In this document: one piece after another, positions 20,024 through 29,149 of the stretch
Layout: the number at the start of each line of letters is the position of its first letter
Position numbering within the stretch: position 1 is the first letter of the stretch
DNA from: a virus
Virus record (IMG/VR): IMGVR_UViG_3300034071_001399
Coordinates: 1-31,138 of that record
DNA length: 31,138 nt
Strand: one strand, 5' to 3'
Translations under genes and position numbers: made by a program
The notes under the pieces: model-generated
The model's input: only the letters and a program-made list of their open reading frames with translations
The model's database searches: none
Told to the model about the DNA's origin: nothing

Positions 20024-21268
20024 ATGCCTAATCAACAGCTTACTACCAGCATCATCACGAAGGCTGCGCTCGCCATTCTCGACAACGAGCTTGACGTTCT
20101 CGGCACTTTCTACCGTGCTATCGAGCCTGAATTTGAAAAGAAGGTGAATGGCTACGAAGCTGGCTCTACCGTCGACATTCGTCGCCCCGCCGACTTCACG
20201 GTTCGCAACACTATCGTATCGTCCGCACAGGACGCGATTGAGGGCAAGGTTCCGCTTACCATCGATCAGGTGCGCGGCGTGGACTTCTCTTTCACGTCAA
20301 CCGAACTCACGCTAAGCATTGATGAACTTGGCGAGCGTGTTATCAAGCCCGCCGTGATCAACATTGTGAACGAGATTGCGCGCGACTGCATGGTCGAGGC
20401 GTATCGCGGGACGTACAACTTCGTTGGAACTGTTGGCCAAACGGTCAACTCGTTCAATGATTTTTCGCGCGCTCCAGAGCGTCTTGACGAAAACGCGGTT
20501 CCGACCAGTATGCGCTATGCCGTCCTCAACCCAGGGGATTATTGGGCCATGGTCGGTTCGCAGACTGCGCTCTTCGCTCCCGCCCTTGTCGGCTCGGCAT
20601 GGCGTGACGGTGGTCTCGGCAACATCGGCGGTCTCGAAACGCTGATGACGCAGGTCATGCCGACGCACGTTGTCGGTGTGGCGACTGGCACGCCACTTGT
20701 CAACGGCGCTTCGCAGAACGTGACGTATGAAACGGCGCGCAACACATGGTCTCAGTCTCTCGTAACTGACGGCTGGACCAACTCTACCGCTAACATTCTT
20801 CGCGCTGGGGATATCTTCACCATTGCGGGCTGCTCCGCGGTTAACCCGAAGACGCGGGCGGTTCTCCCGTTCCTTCAGCAGTTTGTTGTGCTGGCGGATG
20901 CTACTTCGGGCGCGACGACCGGCCCTGCAACCCTGTCTATTAGCCCGCCGATCATCTCTTCCGGTCCTTACCAGACCGTAAGCGCGGCCCCGGCTGATAA
21001 CGCGGCAATTACCGTGGTCGGCACGGGCGGCGCGTCCATTCGGCAGAACCTTGCATACCACAAGAACGCCTTCGCGCTTGCGATGGTGCCTATGGTTATG
21101 CCGCCCGGTTCTGTCGATGGCGCACGCGAGAGCAAGAACGGGATAAGCATTCGCATCATCCCGTACTATGATGGCGTGAACGACCGTTCGACGTATCGTA
21201 TGGACGTTCTTTATGGACGCCGCCTGATCGATCCGCGTCTGACGACCCGCTTCGCCGGATCGCCGTAA
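20024..21268 (+). CDS. Major coat protein, P22 gp5 family
   Basis: 414 residues (P22 gp5 has 430). The start (ITKAALAILDNELDVLGTFY, then KVNGYEAGSTVDIRRPADFT) and the body (GVDFSFTSTELTLSIDELGE, ERVIKPAVINIVNEIA) match the P22 coat family of HK97-fold proteins. It builds the icosahedral head around the scaffold. It is followed by a very strong terminator, which would keep coat mRNA abundant relative to downstream tail genes. Confidence 0.93.
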   Translation: MPNQQLTTSIITKAALAILDNELDVLGTFYRAIEPEFEKKVNGYEAGSTVDIRRPADFTVRNTIVSSAQDAIEGKVPLTIDQVRGVDFSFTSTELTLSIDELGERVIKPAVINIVNEIARDCMVEAYRGTYNFVGTVGQTVNSFNDFSRAPERLDENAVPTSMRYAVLNPGDYWAMVGSQTALFAPALVGSAWRDGGLGNIGGLETLMTQVMPTHVVGVATGTPLVNGASQNVTYETARNTWSQSLVTDGWTNSTANILRAGDIFTIAGCSAVNPKTRAVLPFLQQFVVLADATSGATTGPATLSISPPIISSGPYQTVSAAPADNAAITVVGTGGASIRQNLAYHKNAFALAMVPMVMPPGSVDGARESKNGISIRIIPYYDGVNDRSTYRMDVLYGRRLIDPRLTTRFAGSP

Positions 21269-21274
21269 TCGTGA

Positions 21275-21312
21275 TGGGGCGGGACTTCGGTTCCGCCCCA
21301 TTCTTCTTTTTT
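21275..21312 (+). terminator. Strong intrinsic terminator after the coat gene
   Basis: An 11-bp stem with a TTCG tetraloop (TGGGGCGG at 21275-21282 pairs with CCGCCCCA at 21293-21300; inner GAC-TTCG-GTT extends it with one G-T pair) followed by TTCTTCTTTTTT. Confidence 0.92.
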
Positions 21313-21325
21313 GAGAGGCGAGCCA

Positions 21326-21682
21326 ATGCCCAAAACCGTTGATCAGGTAAAGTTGCGGGCGCTTCAAATCCTTGGGGTGGCTTCTAGCGGGCAGTCCATC
21401 ACAGCAGAGGATTCGGAGACCATTGACGTTGCGGCTACAGCGGAAAGATTGAATGCTGAGCGCACTATTGACCTAATTGGTTATGTTCAAGGGGATGATA
21501 TCCCGGACGAAGTTTTTGTTCCTTTTGCGGAAGTTATCGCAAGGGATCATGCCGCAATTTATGGCGCGAGCCTTGCTGAAATGGAAGCGCTCGGAATGAA
21601 GGCGGAAGATCGTCTTTGCAAAATTGTGCGCCGCACGCGCCCCGTTGTTCAATCCAGAATCCCGAAGATCGTCGGATGGTAG
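21326..21682 (+). CDS. Tail accessory factor, P22 gp4-like in position
   Basis: 118 residues from ATG 21326 with AGAGG upstream; the TTG reading five codons earlier overlaps the terminator. The start (VDQVKLRALQILGVASSGQS) and helical body follow the pattern of P22 gp4-type head-tail adaptors (166 residues in P22), though shorter. It would bind the portal and seal the packed head. Overlaps the gp10-like start by 7 nt. P22 gp4 also has muramidase activity; no sign of a catalytic site is visible in this shorter form. Confidence 0.75.
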   Translation: MPKTVDQVKLRALQILGVASSGQSITAEDSETIDVAATAERLNAERTIDLIGYVQGDDIPDEVFVPFAEVIARDHAAIYGASLAEMEALGMKAEDRLCKIVRRTRPVVQSRIPKIVGW

Positions 21683-23094
21683 CCGTTCCATTCCCCTCCC
21701 TTTCATCGCCCGGCAAGTTTGCCGAGAGCGGCGGGAGGTTGATCAATGCCTATCTGGAAAAGCTGGACGATGGACGCATTGCGCGCCGCCGCGTTCCGGG
21801 GTTGAAAACATTCGGAACCGCGCTTGCCAATGCCGGTTGCCGGGGGTTTCTGTTTGTATCAAACCAGCTTGTGGTGGCGATGAAGGACCGGCTCTATAGC
21901 GTCCAAATATCTGGAACAACCGTCACGTCAACCGATCTTGGCGTGCTGGGCGGGATGGGGACGGTGTTCTTCGCCCGGAACAATAAGCTACCCACGCCTG
22001 ATATCGTCGCCGTCACCGAGGGGACGGCCTATGTCATCAGTCTCAGCACGGGCGCAAGCGCTTACCCTGATGTGGACGTGGGCTCGCCCAACAGCGTAAT
22101 TTCCCAAGGCGGCTATTTCATCTTCACTTATGGCGATGGAAGGATGCGCCACACTGCGCTGAACGATACGGCAATCAATACGCTGGACAGCGCGTTTGCC
22201 GAAAGCCGCCCGGATGGACTGTTGCGGGTAGTGAACTATCGCGGCGACATTCTGGCGATGGGGACAACCTCAATTGAGATTTGGCGCAACACGGCCAATG
22301 CAACCGGGTTTGTCTATTCCTACACTGACACAATTGAAGTTGGCTTGGCTACGGCCAATGCCGTGTCTGGCAATGAGCCGGGCTTTTCGGATTACGGTCC
22401 CCGATGGCTAGGCGATGATGGCGTTGTATATACACTGGACGGCTATCAGAAGCGCCGGATATCGACGCACGCCATTGAGCGCGAGATTGCCGCCGTAGTG
22501 GACAAAACGAAATTCGAGGCGCTGTCCTATATCCACAACGGTCATCCTTGCTGGGCGCTGTCCTGTGACGAATGGACGTGGGAACACGATATCACAACCG
22601 GGGTTTGGTACGAGCGCCAGAGCCATCAGGAGGCGCGCTGGCGCGTTCGCGCGACATGCCGGGCATTCAACCGTTGGATAGCCGGGGACGCCATCACGGG
22701 GCAGCTATACGAGATTGACGCGTTGACGAAGACAGAGGGTGCATCGCCGCTGGTTGCCACCATCATCAGCGCCACCATGTCTCCCTTCCCTACCCGTGCG
22801 AGATGGAAGCAGCTTGATCTTGATATCATGGCTGGCGTCGGTCTGGCGACGGGCGCTGACCCCATTGCAACGGCCCCGCGCGTTGCCGTTTCGTGGTCGC
22901 TTGACGGCGGGGTTTCCTTCGGAAACTCGCTGCAACGCGAGATCGGGCGTCAGGGTCAATATACGGAAGAGGTGAAGATTAGTAACCTGGGCATTGTCTC
23001 CAATCGCGGGGCGCAAACTCGGATTGATATTTCCGATCCGGTCGATTTCACTCTGTTTGGCGGCGATGCTGCTTTTGAGAGATTGGCAAGCTGA
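21676..23094 (+). CDS. Packaged-DNA stabilisation protein, P22 gp10 family
   Basis: 472 residues from ATG 21676, the same length as P22 gp10. The start AVPFPSLSSPGKFAESGGRL with INAYLEKL and the Trp/Gly-rich beta-propeller-like body are typical of this family (VNYRGDILAMGTTSIEIWRN, DYGPRWLGDDGVVYTLDGYQ, then WEHDITTGVWYERQS). It forms the second ring of the tail below gp4 and holds in the DNA. I place the start at the MVAVPF Met because of the 7-nt overlap with the gene before. Confidence 0.9.
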   Translation: MVAVPFPSLSSPGKFAESGGRLINAYLEKLDDGRIARRRVPGLKTFGTALANAGCRGFLFVSNQLVVAMKDRLYSVQISGTTVTSTDLGVLGGMGTVFFARNNKLPTPDIVAVTEGTAYVISLSTGASAYPDVDVGSPNSVISQGGYFIFTYGDGRMRHTALNDTAINTLDSAFAESRPDGLLRVVNYRGDILAMGTTSIEIWRNTANATGFVYSYTDTIEVGLATANAVSGNEPGFSDYGPRWLGDDGVVYTLDGYQKRRISTHAIEREIAAVVDKTKFEALSYIHNGHPCWALSCDEWTWEHDITTGVWYERQSHQEARWRVRATCRAFNRWIAGDAITGQLYEIDALTKTEGASPLVATIISATMSPFPTRARWKQLDLDIMAGVGLATGADPIATAPRVAVSWSLDGGVSFGNSLQREIGRQGQYTEEVKISNLGIVSNRGAQTRIDISDPVDFTLFGGDAAFERLAS

Positions 23095-23303
23095 TGCCCA
23101 AAAGAATTGCGCCTATTCCGGCTTCGACAAACAGCCCGATCATGCGGACGACGGCGAGCTATGATCCGAATTTCTATGCCTATTTGAAATCGCTGGAAGC
23201 CGTCGTTGTTGAATTGCAGAAAAATCTCGAAACCAACCGCGTTGCGGTCAATGAGACAAGGGCCAGCCCGGCCACTGTCTTTCCGCCTATAGCGCCTTTC
23301 TAG
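23094..23303 (+). CDS. Short protein in the tail-needle (gp26) position
   Basis: 69 residues starting MPKRIAPIPASTNSPIMRTT, with a helical middle (FYAYLKSLEAVVVELQKNLE) that could form a short coiled coil. It follows gp10-like by a one-base overlap, where P22 has the 233-residue tail needle gp26. No needle-like repeat is visible, so this may be a reduced plug, an adaptor, or unrelated. Function unknown. Confidence 0.65.
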   Translation: MPKRIAPIPASTNSPIMRTTASYDPNFYAYLKSLEAVVVELQKNLETNRVAVNETRASPATVFPPIAPF

Positions 23304-23314
23304 GAGATCATCAC

Positions 23315-24022
23315 ATGGCATCGGCAAAAGGCGCGCGCAACGCTGCGATTTGGGGCACAAACCAGATTCAGCAAGGCGAACAGCGCACGCTTGGCGAGTT
23401 GGCGCAGGGCTATGAAGCCGCGAAGGGCTCCCTCAATCAGGCTCAGGATTTCTACAAGCCGTATGCGCAGCGGTACGATGCCGGGTCACAGATGTATTCA
23501 AACGCGCTCGGGCTTGGCGGCGCGGATGGCAATGCGCAGGCCATGGGCGCGTTTCAGGCCGGGCCGGGCTATGATTTCCAGATGCAACAGGGCCTTGAAG
23601 GCTTGATGCGCAAGCGCGCTGCGGGCGGGATGCTGAACAGCGGGAATGCCGATGCTGATACTTTGCGCTTTTCGCAGGGCCTTGCGGATCAATCATGGAA
23701 CAGTTGGCTTGACCGGCTAATGGGGCAGGATCAGCGCGGGCTTGCCACGGCGGGCGCGCAAGCTGGCGTTGCGGGGCAACAGGCCGGGCTTGCCACGAAT
23801 TATTACGGCAATCGCGCGGGCATCATCAATGACAATGTGAACAGCATTGCGGGCCTCGGCATTGGCGCTCTAAAAGCGGGCGATGCTGCGAAGGCCGCGA
23901 ACCAACAGGCGCTTATGGGCGGTCTGTCGCTTGGCGCGCAACTCCTTGGCGGCGGCATGGGCGGCGGCTTTACTAGCTTGTTCGGTGGTGGCGGCGCGCG
24001 CAGCACGCCAACAATCTATTGA
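23315..24022 (+). CDS. Ejection/internal virion protein, P22 gp7-like
   Basis: 235 residues (P22 gp7 has 229). Gly/Ala/Gln-rich, with the pattern YKPYAQRYDAGSQMYSNALG, then GAFQAGPGYDFQMQQGLEGL and AAGGMLNSGNADADTL, then SWLDRLMGQDQRG, as in phage DNA-transfer or ejection proteins. Two hydrophobic or Gly-rich segments near the C-terminus (LSLGAQLLGGGMGGG) may enter membranes after release. It follows GGAG at 23303-23306. Predicted to leave the capsid with DNA and help cross the cell envelope. Confidence 0.75.
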   Translation: MASAKGARNAAIWGTNQIQQGEQRTLGELAQGYEAAKGSLNQAQDFYKPYAQRYDAGSQMYSNALGLGGADGNAQAMGAFQAGPGYDFQMQQGLEGLMRKRAAGGMLNSGNADADTLRFSQGLADQSWNSWLDRLMGQDQRGLATAGAQAGVAGQQAGLATNYYGNRAGIINDNVNSIAGLGIGALKAGDAAKAANQQALMGGLSLGAQLLGGGMGGGFTSLFGGGGARSTPTIY

Positions 24023-24031
24023 GGATATCAC

Positions 24032-25993
24032 ATGCCGCTTCGCATCGCTGATCTCACGACCGATTATGGCAATATCGGCCCGCAGATTGCCAATCTTGGC
24101 AATCAGTTTTTTGCCGGGTTCAATAACGCCCGCAAGATGGGGATGGACCAGCAGCGCCAGCAAACTCTTGCAGGATTGGCTGAAAGCTTCAAGCAGGGTC
24201 AAGACCCGGACTGGCGGGGCGCGGCTCAAAAGCTGATGAGCGCTGGCGATGTCGAGGGTGGCCTTGGAATGCTCAAGCTGGGCGAGGCCGTGAAGCAGCG
24301 CCGTGATACGCAGGCAGGACAGCAGCGGACTGAATCAATGTTGTTCGGCGGCGGTATGGGCGGCGGACAACCGCCGCGTCCGATGTCATCCGGCTCGCCT
24401 ATGGCCGAAAGTTCAATGCCCAGCAATGCGGCGGTTTTCCCAACCCCGGAAGAGGGGCGCGGCGTTATCAGCTACAATCTGGCTAATGCGACCCGCAATC
24501 GTCCGCTTGCTCCGCAACTCGCCACCAATATCGAACAGGCGGTTTCCGAGGTTTACGGCCCCGGCTACAAGGTCCAGGTTTATTCCGGTGGCCAAGGCGG
24601 GGTTGACGAAGGCGGGCCGCGCGTCGGCTCTACCCGTCATGATCACGGCAACGCGGGCGACGTGTATATCATCGGGCCTGACGGGCAGAAGGTGACGGGC
24701 GACCGGCTGGCTCCGCTGGCGCAATATTGGCAGGCCAAGGGCCTTGGCGGCACTGGCCTTGAAATGGCGAGCGGTGGCATTCACCTTGACGGCGACAGGC
24801 GCGGCGGCGCTTGGAACTATGCCGATCAGGGCGGGCGCTACACCCCGGCACAGGCTGCGGCGGTTGAGCAAGGTCAAGCGGGCGTTATGCCGACAATGGC
24901 GCAGCGGTCCATGACGGCTTATGCTGGCGTTCCTAGGCCAATGACGGCCCCTGACGGAACGCCTATCGTCAATGCACAGGCAAGCCAGCCGCAGCCCGCG
25001 CAAGCGCCTCGCCAAGCGCCGCAGCGCGCAACGTCATCCCTTCCGCCTGATGATCCGTTCCCCAATGCCACCAATCAGCAGCTTATGGCGGCGATGGGCG
25101 ATGCCAAATGGGGCGATGCTGCAAAGATGGCTTTGCAGAAGCGCTATCAGTACGCCGAAAGAATGGACGCCCGCAACGCGCCTACGGAAGCGCAGAAAAA
25201 TTACGAGGCGGCAAGGCGCGACGGATTCCAAGGGACGTTTTTCGAGTATCAGCGGGCCATGCGTGAAAAGGAAGTCGTCTCAGGCGAAAGCGAAGAAAAC
25301 AGAGCTATTGGCAAAAAATCCGGCGAAGCTATTGCCGCAATGGCTGAAGCGGCGGGCAGTGCGCCGAACAACCTTTCTCGGCTGTCTCGTATTTCGACCA
25401 TGATGGAACAGATAGGGACCGGCAAACTTACGCCAAGCCGCATGACGGCAGCACAATGGGGCCGCGCTCTTGGCGTCTCTGATGACACGCTTAAAGGCAT
25501 CGGCCTAGACCCGCGCCAAGCGGCGACAGGCGAGGCATTGCAGGCAATGATAAATCAGCTCGTGGTCGGGCAAATCGGCGCGGGCGGCTTTCCTGCAAAC
25601 AACTTTTCGGATGCTGACAGGGCATTCCTTGTGCAAACCATGCCGGAACTTTCCAAAGACCCGCGCGCAAACGAAATTGTCATCGAAGCGCTCCGCAGGA
25701 CAGAACAGAGCAAGGTCGATAAAGCCAAGGCGTATCGCGAATGGAAACAGGCCAATCCAAAATCGACGTTCTTTGATTTCGAGACGGAATGGTCCGACAA
25801 GCAGGCCAGCGTTAACAAAATGGACGACCTTGCCGCGCGTGCGAGCCAGCTTATACAGGGCGGCAATCCGCAGATGCCAGAAGCAAACAAGATTGGGGCG
25901 TCAGTTGCTCCACAGGTCGGAACAGTTTCCAAAGGGTATCGCTTTAAGGGTGGCGACCCGGCTAATCAGGCTTCATGGGAGAAGGTCAACTGA
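24032..25993 (+). CDS. Ejection protein with M15-type zinc motif
   Basis: 653 residues. Residues 1-130 are helical and Gln/Gly-rich, as in gp7/gp20-type ejection proteins. Residues about 145-260 form a small domain with TRHDHGNAGD at 201-210 (H203 and D210 as in the S/T-x-H-x-x-G-x-A-x-D motif of M15 zinc peptidases) and a second histidine in GGIHLDG (H251). M15 enzymes cut peptidoglycan stem peptides. The usual glutamate three residues before the last His is absent (Gly248), so activity is uncertain. The C-terminal 300 are helical. GAGG precedes the start. Confidence 0.7.
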   Translation: MPLRIADLTTDYGNIGPQIANLGNQFFAGFNNARKMGMDQQRQQTLAGLAESFKQGQDPDWRGAAQKLMSAGDVEGGLGMLKLGEAVKQRRDTQAGQQRTESMLFGGGMGGGQPPRPMSSGSPMAESSMPSNAAVFPTPEEGRGVISYNLANATRNRPLAPQLATNIEQAVSEVYGPGYKVQVYSGGQGGVDEGGPRVGSTRHDHGNAGDVYIIGPDGQKVTGDRLAPLAQYWQAKGLGGTGLEMASGGIHLDGDRRGGAWNYADQGGRYTPAQAAAVEQGQAGVMPTMAQRSMTAYAGVPRPMTAPDGTPIVNAQASQPQPAQAPRQAPQRATSSLPPDDPFPNATNQQLMAAMGDAKWGDAAKMALQKRYQYAERMDARNAPTEAQKNYEAARRDGFQGTFFEYQRAMREKEVVSGESEENRAIGKKSGEAIAAMAEAAGSAPNNLSRLSRISTMMEQIGTGKLTPSRMTAAQWGRALGVSDDTLKGIGLDPRQAATGEALQAMINQLVVGQIGAGGFPANNFSDADRAFLVQTMPELSKDPRANEIVIEALRRTEQSKVDKAKAYREWKQANPKSTFFDFETEWSDKQASVNKMDDLAARASQLIQGGNPQMPEANKIGASVAPQVGTVSKGYRFKGGDPANQASWEKVN

Positions 25994-28023
25994 TGGCCGG
26001 ACCTTGGGAAGATTATCAGAAAGCGCCAGCCACACAAAACGGGCCGTGGGCTGACTATGCGCCAGCAAAGCCTTCCGTCGCAACGGATGTTGCGAAGGCC
26101 GTTCCATCCGGCTTGGCAAAAGGCGTCATTGGTCTAGCTGGATTGCCAGGCGCAATAGAGGACGGGACCAACTGGCTCACACGTCAGACCGTGGGCCGCG
26201 TTGGCAATGCTATTCGCGGGGAAGGGTTCACCGCTCCCACATTTGCCGATATCGAACAGCGCCGCGCTGCGGCAGGGCTTGGCTCGCAAAAGGCATTGCC
26301 ATCCGCCGATACCATCCGCCAATCGGTTGAACAAAACATCACCGGCCCGCTTTACGAGCCTCAGACTGTGCCCGGTCAATATGCCGGGACCGTAGCTGAA
26401 TTTCTTCCAAGCATGGCTCTGCCGGGCGGCACTATGGGGCAACGCGCCGCCATGGCCGTAGTCCCCGCGCTTGCCAGCGAAACCGCTGGACAGGCCACAA
26501 AGGGGACGCCCGCCGAACCTTACGCCCGTGCTAGCGCTGGCATTGTCGCAGGGCTCGGGACGGCAGGCGCGCAAGCCGTGGGAAGACAGCCGGTCAATCG
26601 CGTTTTGCGCGAGGCATCCGGGCCTAGCCTTAACCGTCAGGCGGTCGAGAGTGCCGCTACCTTGATAGATGATGCCGCAGCCCGTGGGATAACTCTCACA
26701 TGGGATGAAGCGCTTAATCAGGCGACGGGCGGCGCGGTCAATCTTTCCGCCGTCAGGCAGGGCGCGCAAGGCAATGCTCAAGGTGGCATCGCGCTTACCG
26801 AGGCCATGGCGCAAAGGCCAGGTCAGATTGATGCAGCGGCCCGGCAGCAGTTCGGGCAAGTTGCGCCGCAGACCAATGCGCCATCATCTATTGGTCGGGC
26901 TGTCGGAACCGCTGCGGAAGATAGCATCGATGGCGTTCGGCAAAACATCAACCGGGTCAGTGAGCCATACTATTCCGCTTCCGAAACGGTTCTCTTGTCG
27001 CCGCCCGAAATGGCAAAGGTCCGGGCGCTCCCCGGATACAAGGAAGCGGCTGACGCGGTACGTAGCGACCCGCAACTTATGCGGAACATCCAGGGCCTTC
27101 CCGAAAATAGCGTCGGCTTTTTGAATCAGGTCAAAATCCAGCTTGACACTATGGGGAAGAACGCAGCGGGGAAATTTAACCCGGAGCGGAACCAGACCGT
27201 GGCAAGTGGGCTAGGGTCTGATGCCGCAGCCGTCCGGCAAGCCGCCGTTGATGCCTCGCCTGAATATGCACAGGCGCTCGCAATCCAACAGGCTGGGCGA
27301 GAAAAGGTGTTGCAACCCATCCTTGACGGCCCGCTCGGTAAACTGGCGAACAAGGACCAAACTACGCGAGACGCCATAAACGCTTTGTTCCCGAAGAGCC
27401 CGATTGCCGGGACTGCGGATGAAGTAGGGCGGGCAACCGCAGCCTTGGCGCAAAAGAACCCGCTCGCCGCTCGCCAGCTTGTCCGCGCCCATGCTGAGAC
27501 GGTATTCAACGAGACAACGCGCGATCTTGTGGCCGGGGCAAACCAATTCGGCGGCGCTAAATTCGCCGTGGCGATCAAGGGGAACAAGCAACAGGCGGAG
27601 AACCTTGAGGCATCCGTTAAGGCGCTCCCAAATGGCGATCAAGTCTGGACCGGGTTTAACCGCTTTCTGGAGGTGTTGGAAGCCACCGGAAAGCGGCCCG
27701 CAGTCGGCTCAAACACTGCCGAAAAGCTGGCAATGCAAAAGGAATTGCAGACGGGTGGGTTTGTTGGCGAAACCGCAAACGCCATCAGCACGGGTGGTCT
27801 GACAATCCCGCGCCGGTTGCGCGATTGGTATCAGCAAATGCAGGGCGGGAAGAACTCAGCGAAGCTTGCGGATATTCTGCTTGATCCGAAGTCGGTCAAC
27901 ATCTTTCGCGCTCTCGCCAGTGAGAAGACGGGCATCCCCGCTTCCGTCGCCCTCGCTACCCGTTTGACCTACATGGGAGAACGGGCGGGGTCTAAGCCAA
28001 ATGGCAATCCGCCCGCAAAGTGA
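25993..28023 (+). CDS. Large ejection protein, P22 gp16-like in position
   Basis: 676 residues from ATG 25993, which overlaps the preceding stop by one base (TGATG). The start (MAGPWEDYQKAPATQNGPWA) is typical of phage injection proteins that carry repeated P-W-x-D-Y motifs: here GPWEDY and GPWADY. A hydrophobic/Gly-rich part near 40-150 (LAKGVIGLAGLPGAIEDG) is followed by long helical regions. P22 gp16 (609 residues) enters the host membrane and aids DNA entry. Homology is inferred from place, size and make-up. Confidence 0.75.
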   Translation: MAGPWEDYQKAPATQNGPWADYAPAKPSVATDVAKAVPSGLAKGVIGLAGLPGAIEDGTNWLTRQTVGRVGNAIRGEGFTAPTFADIEQRRAAAGLGSQKALPSADTIRQSVEQNITGPLYEPQTVPGQYAGTVAEFLPSMALPGGTMGQRAAMAVVPALASETAGQATKGTPAEPYARASAGIVAGLGTAGAQAVGRQPVNRVLREASGPSLNRQAVESAATLIDDAAARGITLTWDEALNQATGGAVNLSAVRQGAQGNAQGGIALTEAMAQRPGQIDAAARQQFGQVAPQTNAPSSIGRAVGTAAEDSIDGVRQNINRVSEPYYSASETVLLSPPEMAKVRALPGYKEAADAVRSDPQLMRNIQGLPENSVGFLNQVKIQLDTMGKNAAGKFNPERNQTVASGLGSDAAAVRQAAVDASPEYAQALAIQQAGREKVLQPILDGPLGKLANKDQTTRDAINALFPKSPIAGTADEVGRATAALAQKNPLAARQLVRAHAETVFNETTRDLVAGANQFGGAKFAVAIKGNKQQAENLEASVKALPNGDQVWTGFNRFLEVLEATGKRPAVGSNTAEKLAMQKELQTGGFVGETANAISTGGLTIPRRLRDWYQQMQGGKNSAKLADILLDPKSVNIFRALASEKTGIPASVALATRLTYMGERAGSKPNGNPPAK

Positions 28024-28170
28024 CGACAAAAACGCAGTCGCGGCCCACGTGACTATAATCATGACGAAAAACACCGGGAAAATCATCTTCGGCCCTTCGT
28101 CATAGGCGGCAAAAGCCGTCACTGAAACGATCACGCTGCCCTGAAGCAGCATTATCAAAAGCTGAGCCAT
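27856..28170 (-). CDS. Two-span small membrane protein on the opposite strand
   Basis: 104 residues, antisense to the end of the gp16-like gene and to the gap after it. ATG 28170 has GAGG four bases upstream. Residues 3-22 (QLLIMLLQGSVIVSVTAFAA) and 29-52 (IFPVFFVMIIVTWAATAFLS) form two membrane segments; the tail is polar. The first 49 codons lie in DNA without a plus-strand gene. Size and topology would fit a holin-like protein, but no endolysin is nearby. The opposite orientation makes this uncertain. Confidence 0.45.
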   Translation of the reverse strand: MAQLLIMLLQGSVIVSVTAFAAYDEGPKMIFPVFFVMIIVTWAATAFLSSLCGRIAIWLRPRPFSHVGQTGSEGDGSGDARLLTGESAKDVDRLRIKQNIRKLR

Positions 28171-28219
28171 CTCACCTCACAACCCGCCCCAACAGGCGGG
28201 TTTTTCATGCGGAAAACAC
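28024..28219. other. Gap after the ejection genes
   Basis: About 200 bp with no plus-strand gene. It holds the 5' part of the opposite-strand membrane gene and an intrinsic terminator near its right end. Confidence 0.6.
28183..28205 (+). terminator. Intrinsic terminator after the ejection genes
   Basis: CCCGCC (28183-28188), loop CCAACA, GGCGGG (28195-28200), then five T. Rightward; it separates ejection genes from tail fibre genes. Confidence 0.85.
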
Positions 28220-29149
28220 ATGTCCACTTCACTATCCCGTCTTTCCAATCAGATAGAAGAACCAGGGGCGAAGGCGTACCATTACATCCCCGCGACGACA
28301 ACGCCGCTCGTGGTGTTTCAAGACCCATTTGCGACGACGCCTCATCCTTTTCCGATTTCAGCGGACTCGACCGGCAGATTCCCTGCCATATACGTACCCT
28401 ATGGCACATACAAAGAACGGGTAACGCGCGCCTCGGGCGTTGTCCTTTACGAAAACGATCAAATCCCCAACCCCGCGCCCGTCACCATTACAAGCGGCGT
28501 ATCTCCCGCTGAACAGCTTATCACCACGGGCGATATCAAATTCCGCATGATGGCCGGTTCGCTTGCCGGGTTTGTCCGGTTGAACGGGCGCACGATTGGC
28601 AGTGGCGCATCTGGCGCAACGGAAAGGGCGAATGATGATACGAACGCGCTCTTCGCCGCCTTGTGGGCTGCGCTTGCCAATGCGGAGGCGGCGGTAAGCG
28701 GCGGGCGCGGCGCATCGGCTGCGGCGGATTGGGCTGCGGGCAAGACGCTGACGCTTCCCGACTGGCGGCGCTCCGGGCCTCTCGGCCTTTACGGCATGGG
28801 CAATACCGCGCTCACGCCGAATGCGAAGGCCACGATTCCGAGCGGGAAATCCGACACGCCCGGCGCGGCAGTCGGCGCGGAAGTCCATACCATCACGACG
28901 GCGGAACTGGCGGCGCACCCTCACACAGCGTCATCAGTCGTCATCGATCCAGGTCACAGCCATACAGTGCAGGGCGCAACAAACGGATCGGCAGGGCCGG
29001 GCGTTATTTTTGCAAGCGAAGCCACCCGCACAACGTCAACCGCCACAACCGGCATCACGGTTGCCACAACGGTTAATTCCGCTGGCGGTGGCGAGGCTCA
29101 TAACAACCTTCCACCTGCAATTCTCGGAACATGGTTCATCAAGCTATGA
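28220..29149 (+). CDS. Tail fibre protein with C-terminal collar-type domain
   Basis: 309 residues. Residues 1-100 look like a particle-anchoring domain (PATTTPLVVFQDPFATTPHP, IPVYVPYGTY-like pattern, VVLYENDQIPNPAPV). Residues about 110-210 hold the collar-type start (GFVRLNGRTIGSGASGATER), and the end has histidine-x-histidine motifs (HPHTAS, HSHTVQ) and the closing AHNNLPPAILGTWFIKL, typical of tail-collar domains. These bind metal ions in long fibres and contact the host surface. First gene after the terminator at 28183. Confidence 0.8.
   Translation: MSTSLSRLSNQIEEPGAKAYHYIPATTTPLVVFQDPFATTPHPFPISADSTGRFPAIYVPYGTYKERVTRASGVVLYENDQIPNPAPVTITSGVSPAEQLITTGDIKFRMMAGSLAGFVRLNGRTIGSGASGATERANDDTNALFAALWAALANAEAAVSGGRGASAAADWAAGKTLTLPDWRRSGPLGLYGMGNTALTPNAKATIPSGKSDTPGAAVGAEVHTITTAELAAHPHTASSVVIDPGHSHTVQGATNGSAGPGVIFASEATRTTSTATTGITVATTVNSAGGGEAHNNLPPAILGTWFIKL

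Noticed and set aside
20312-21367. 351-residue open frame antisense to the coat gene
   Set aside because: It mirrors the coat gene's codon pattern, is Arg/His-rich, and lacks a recognisable domain.
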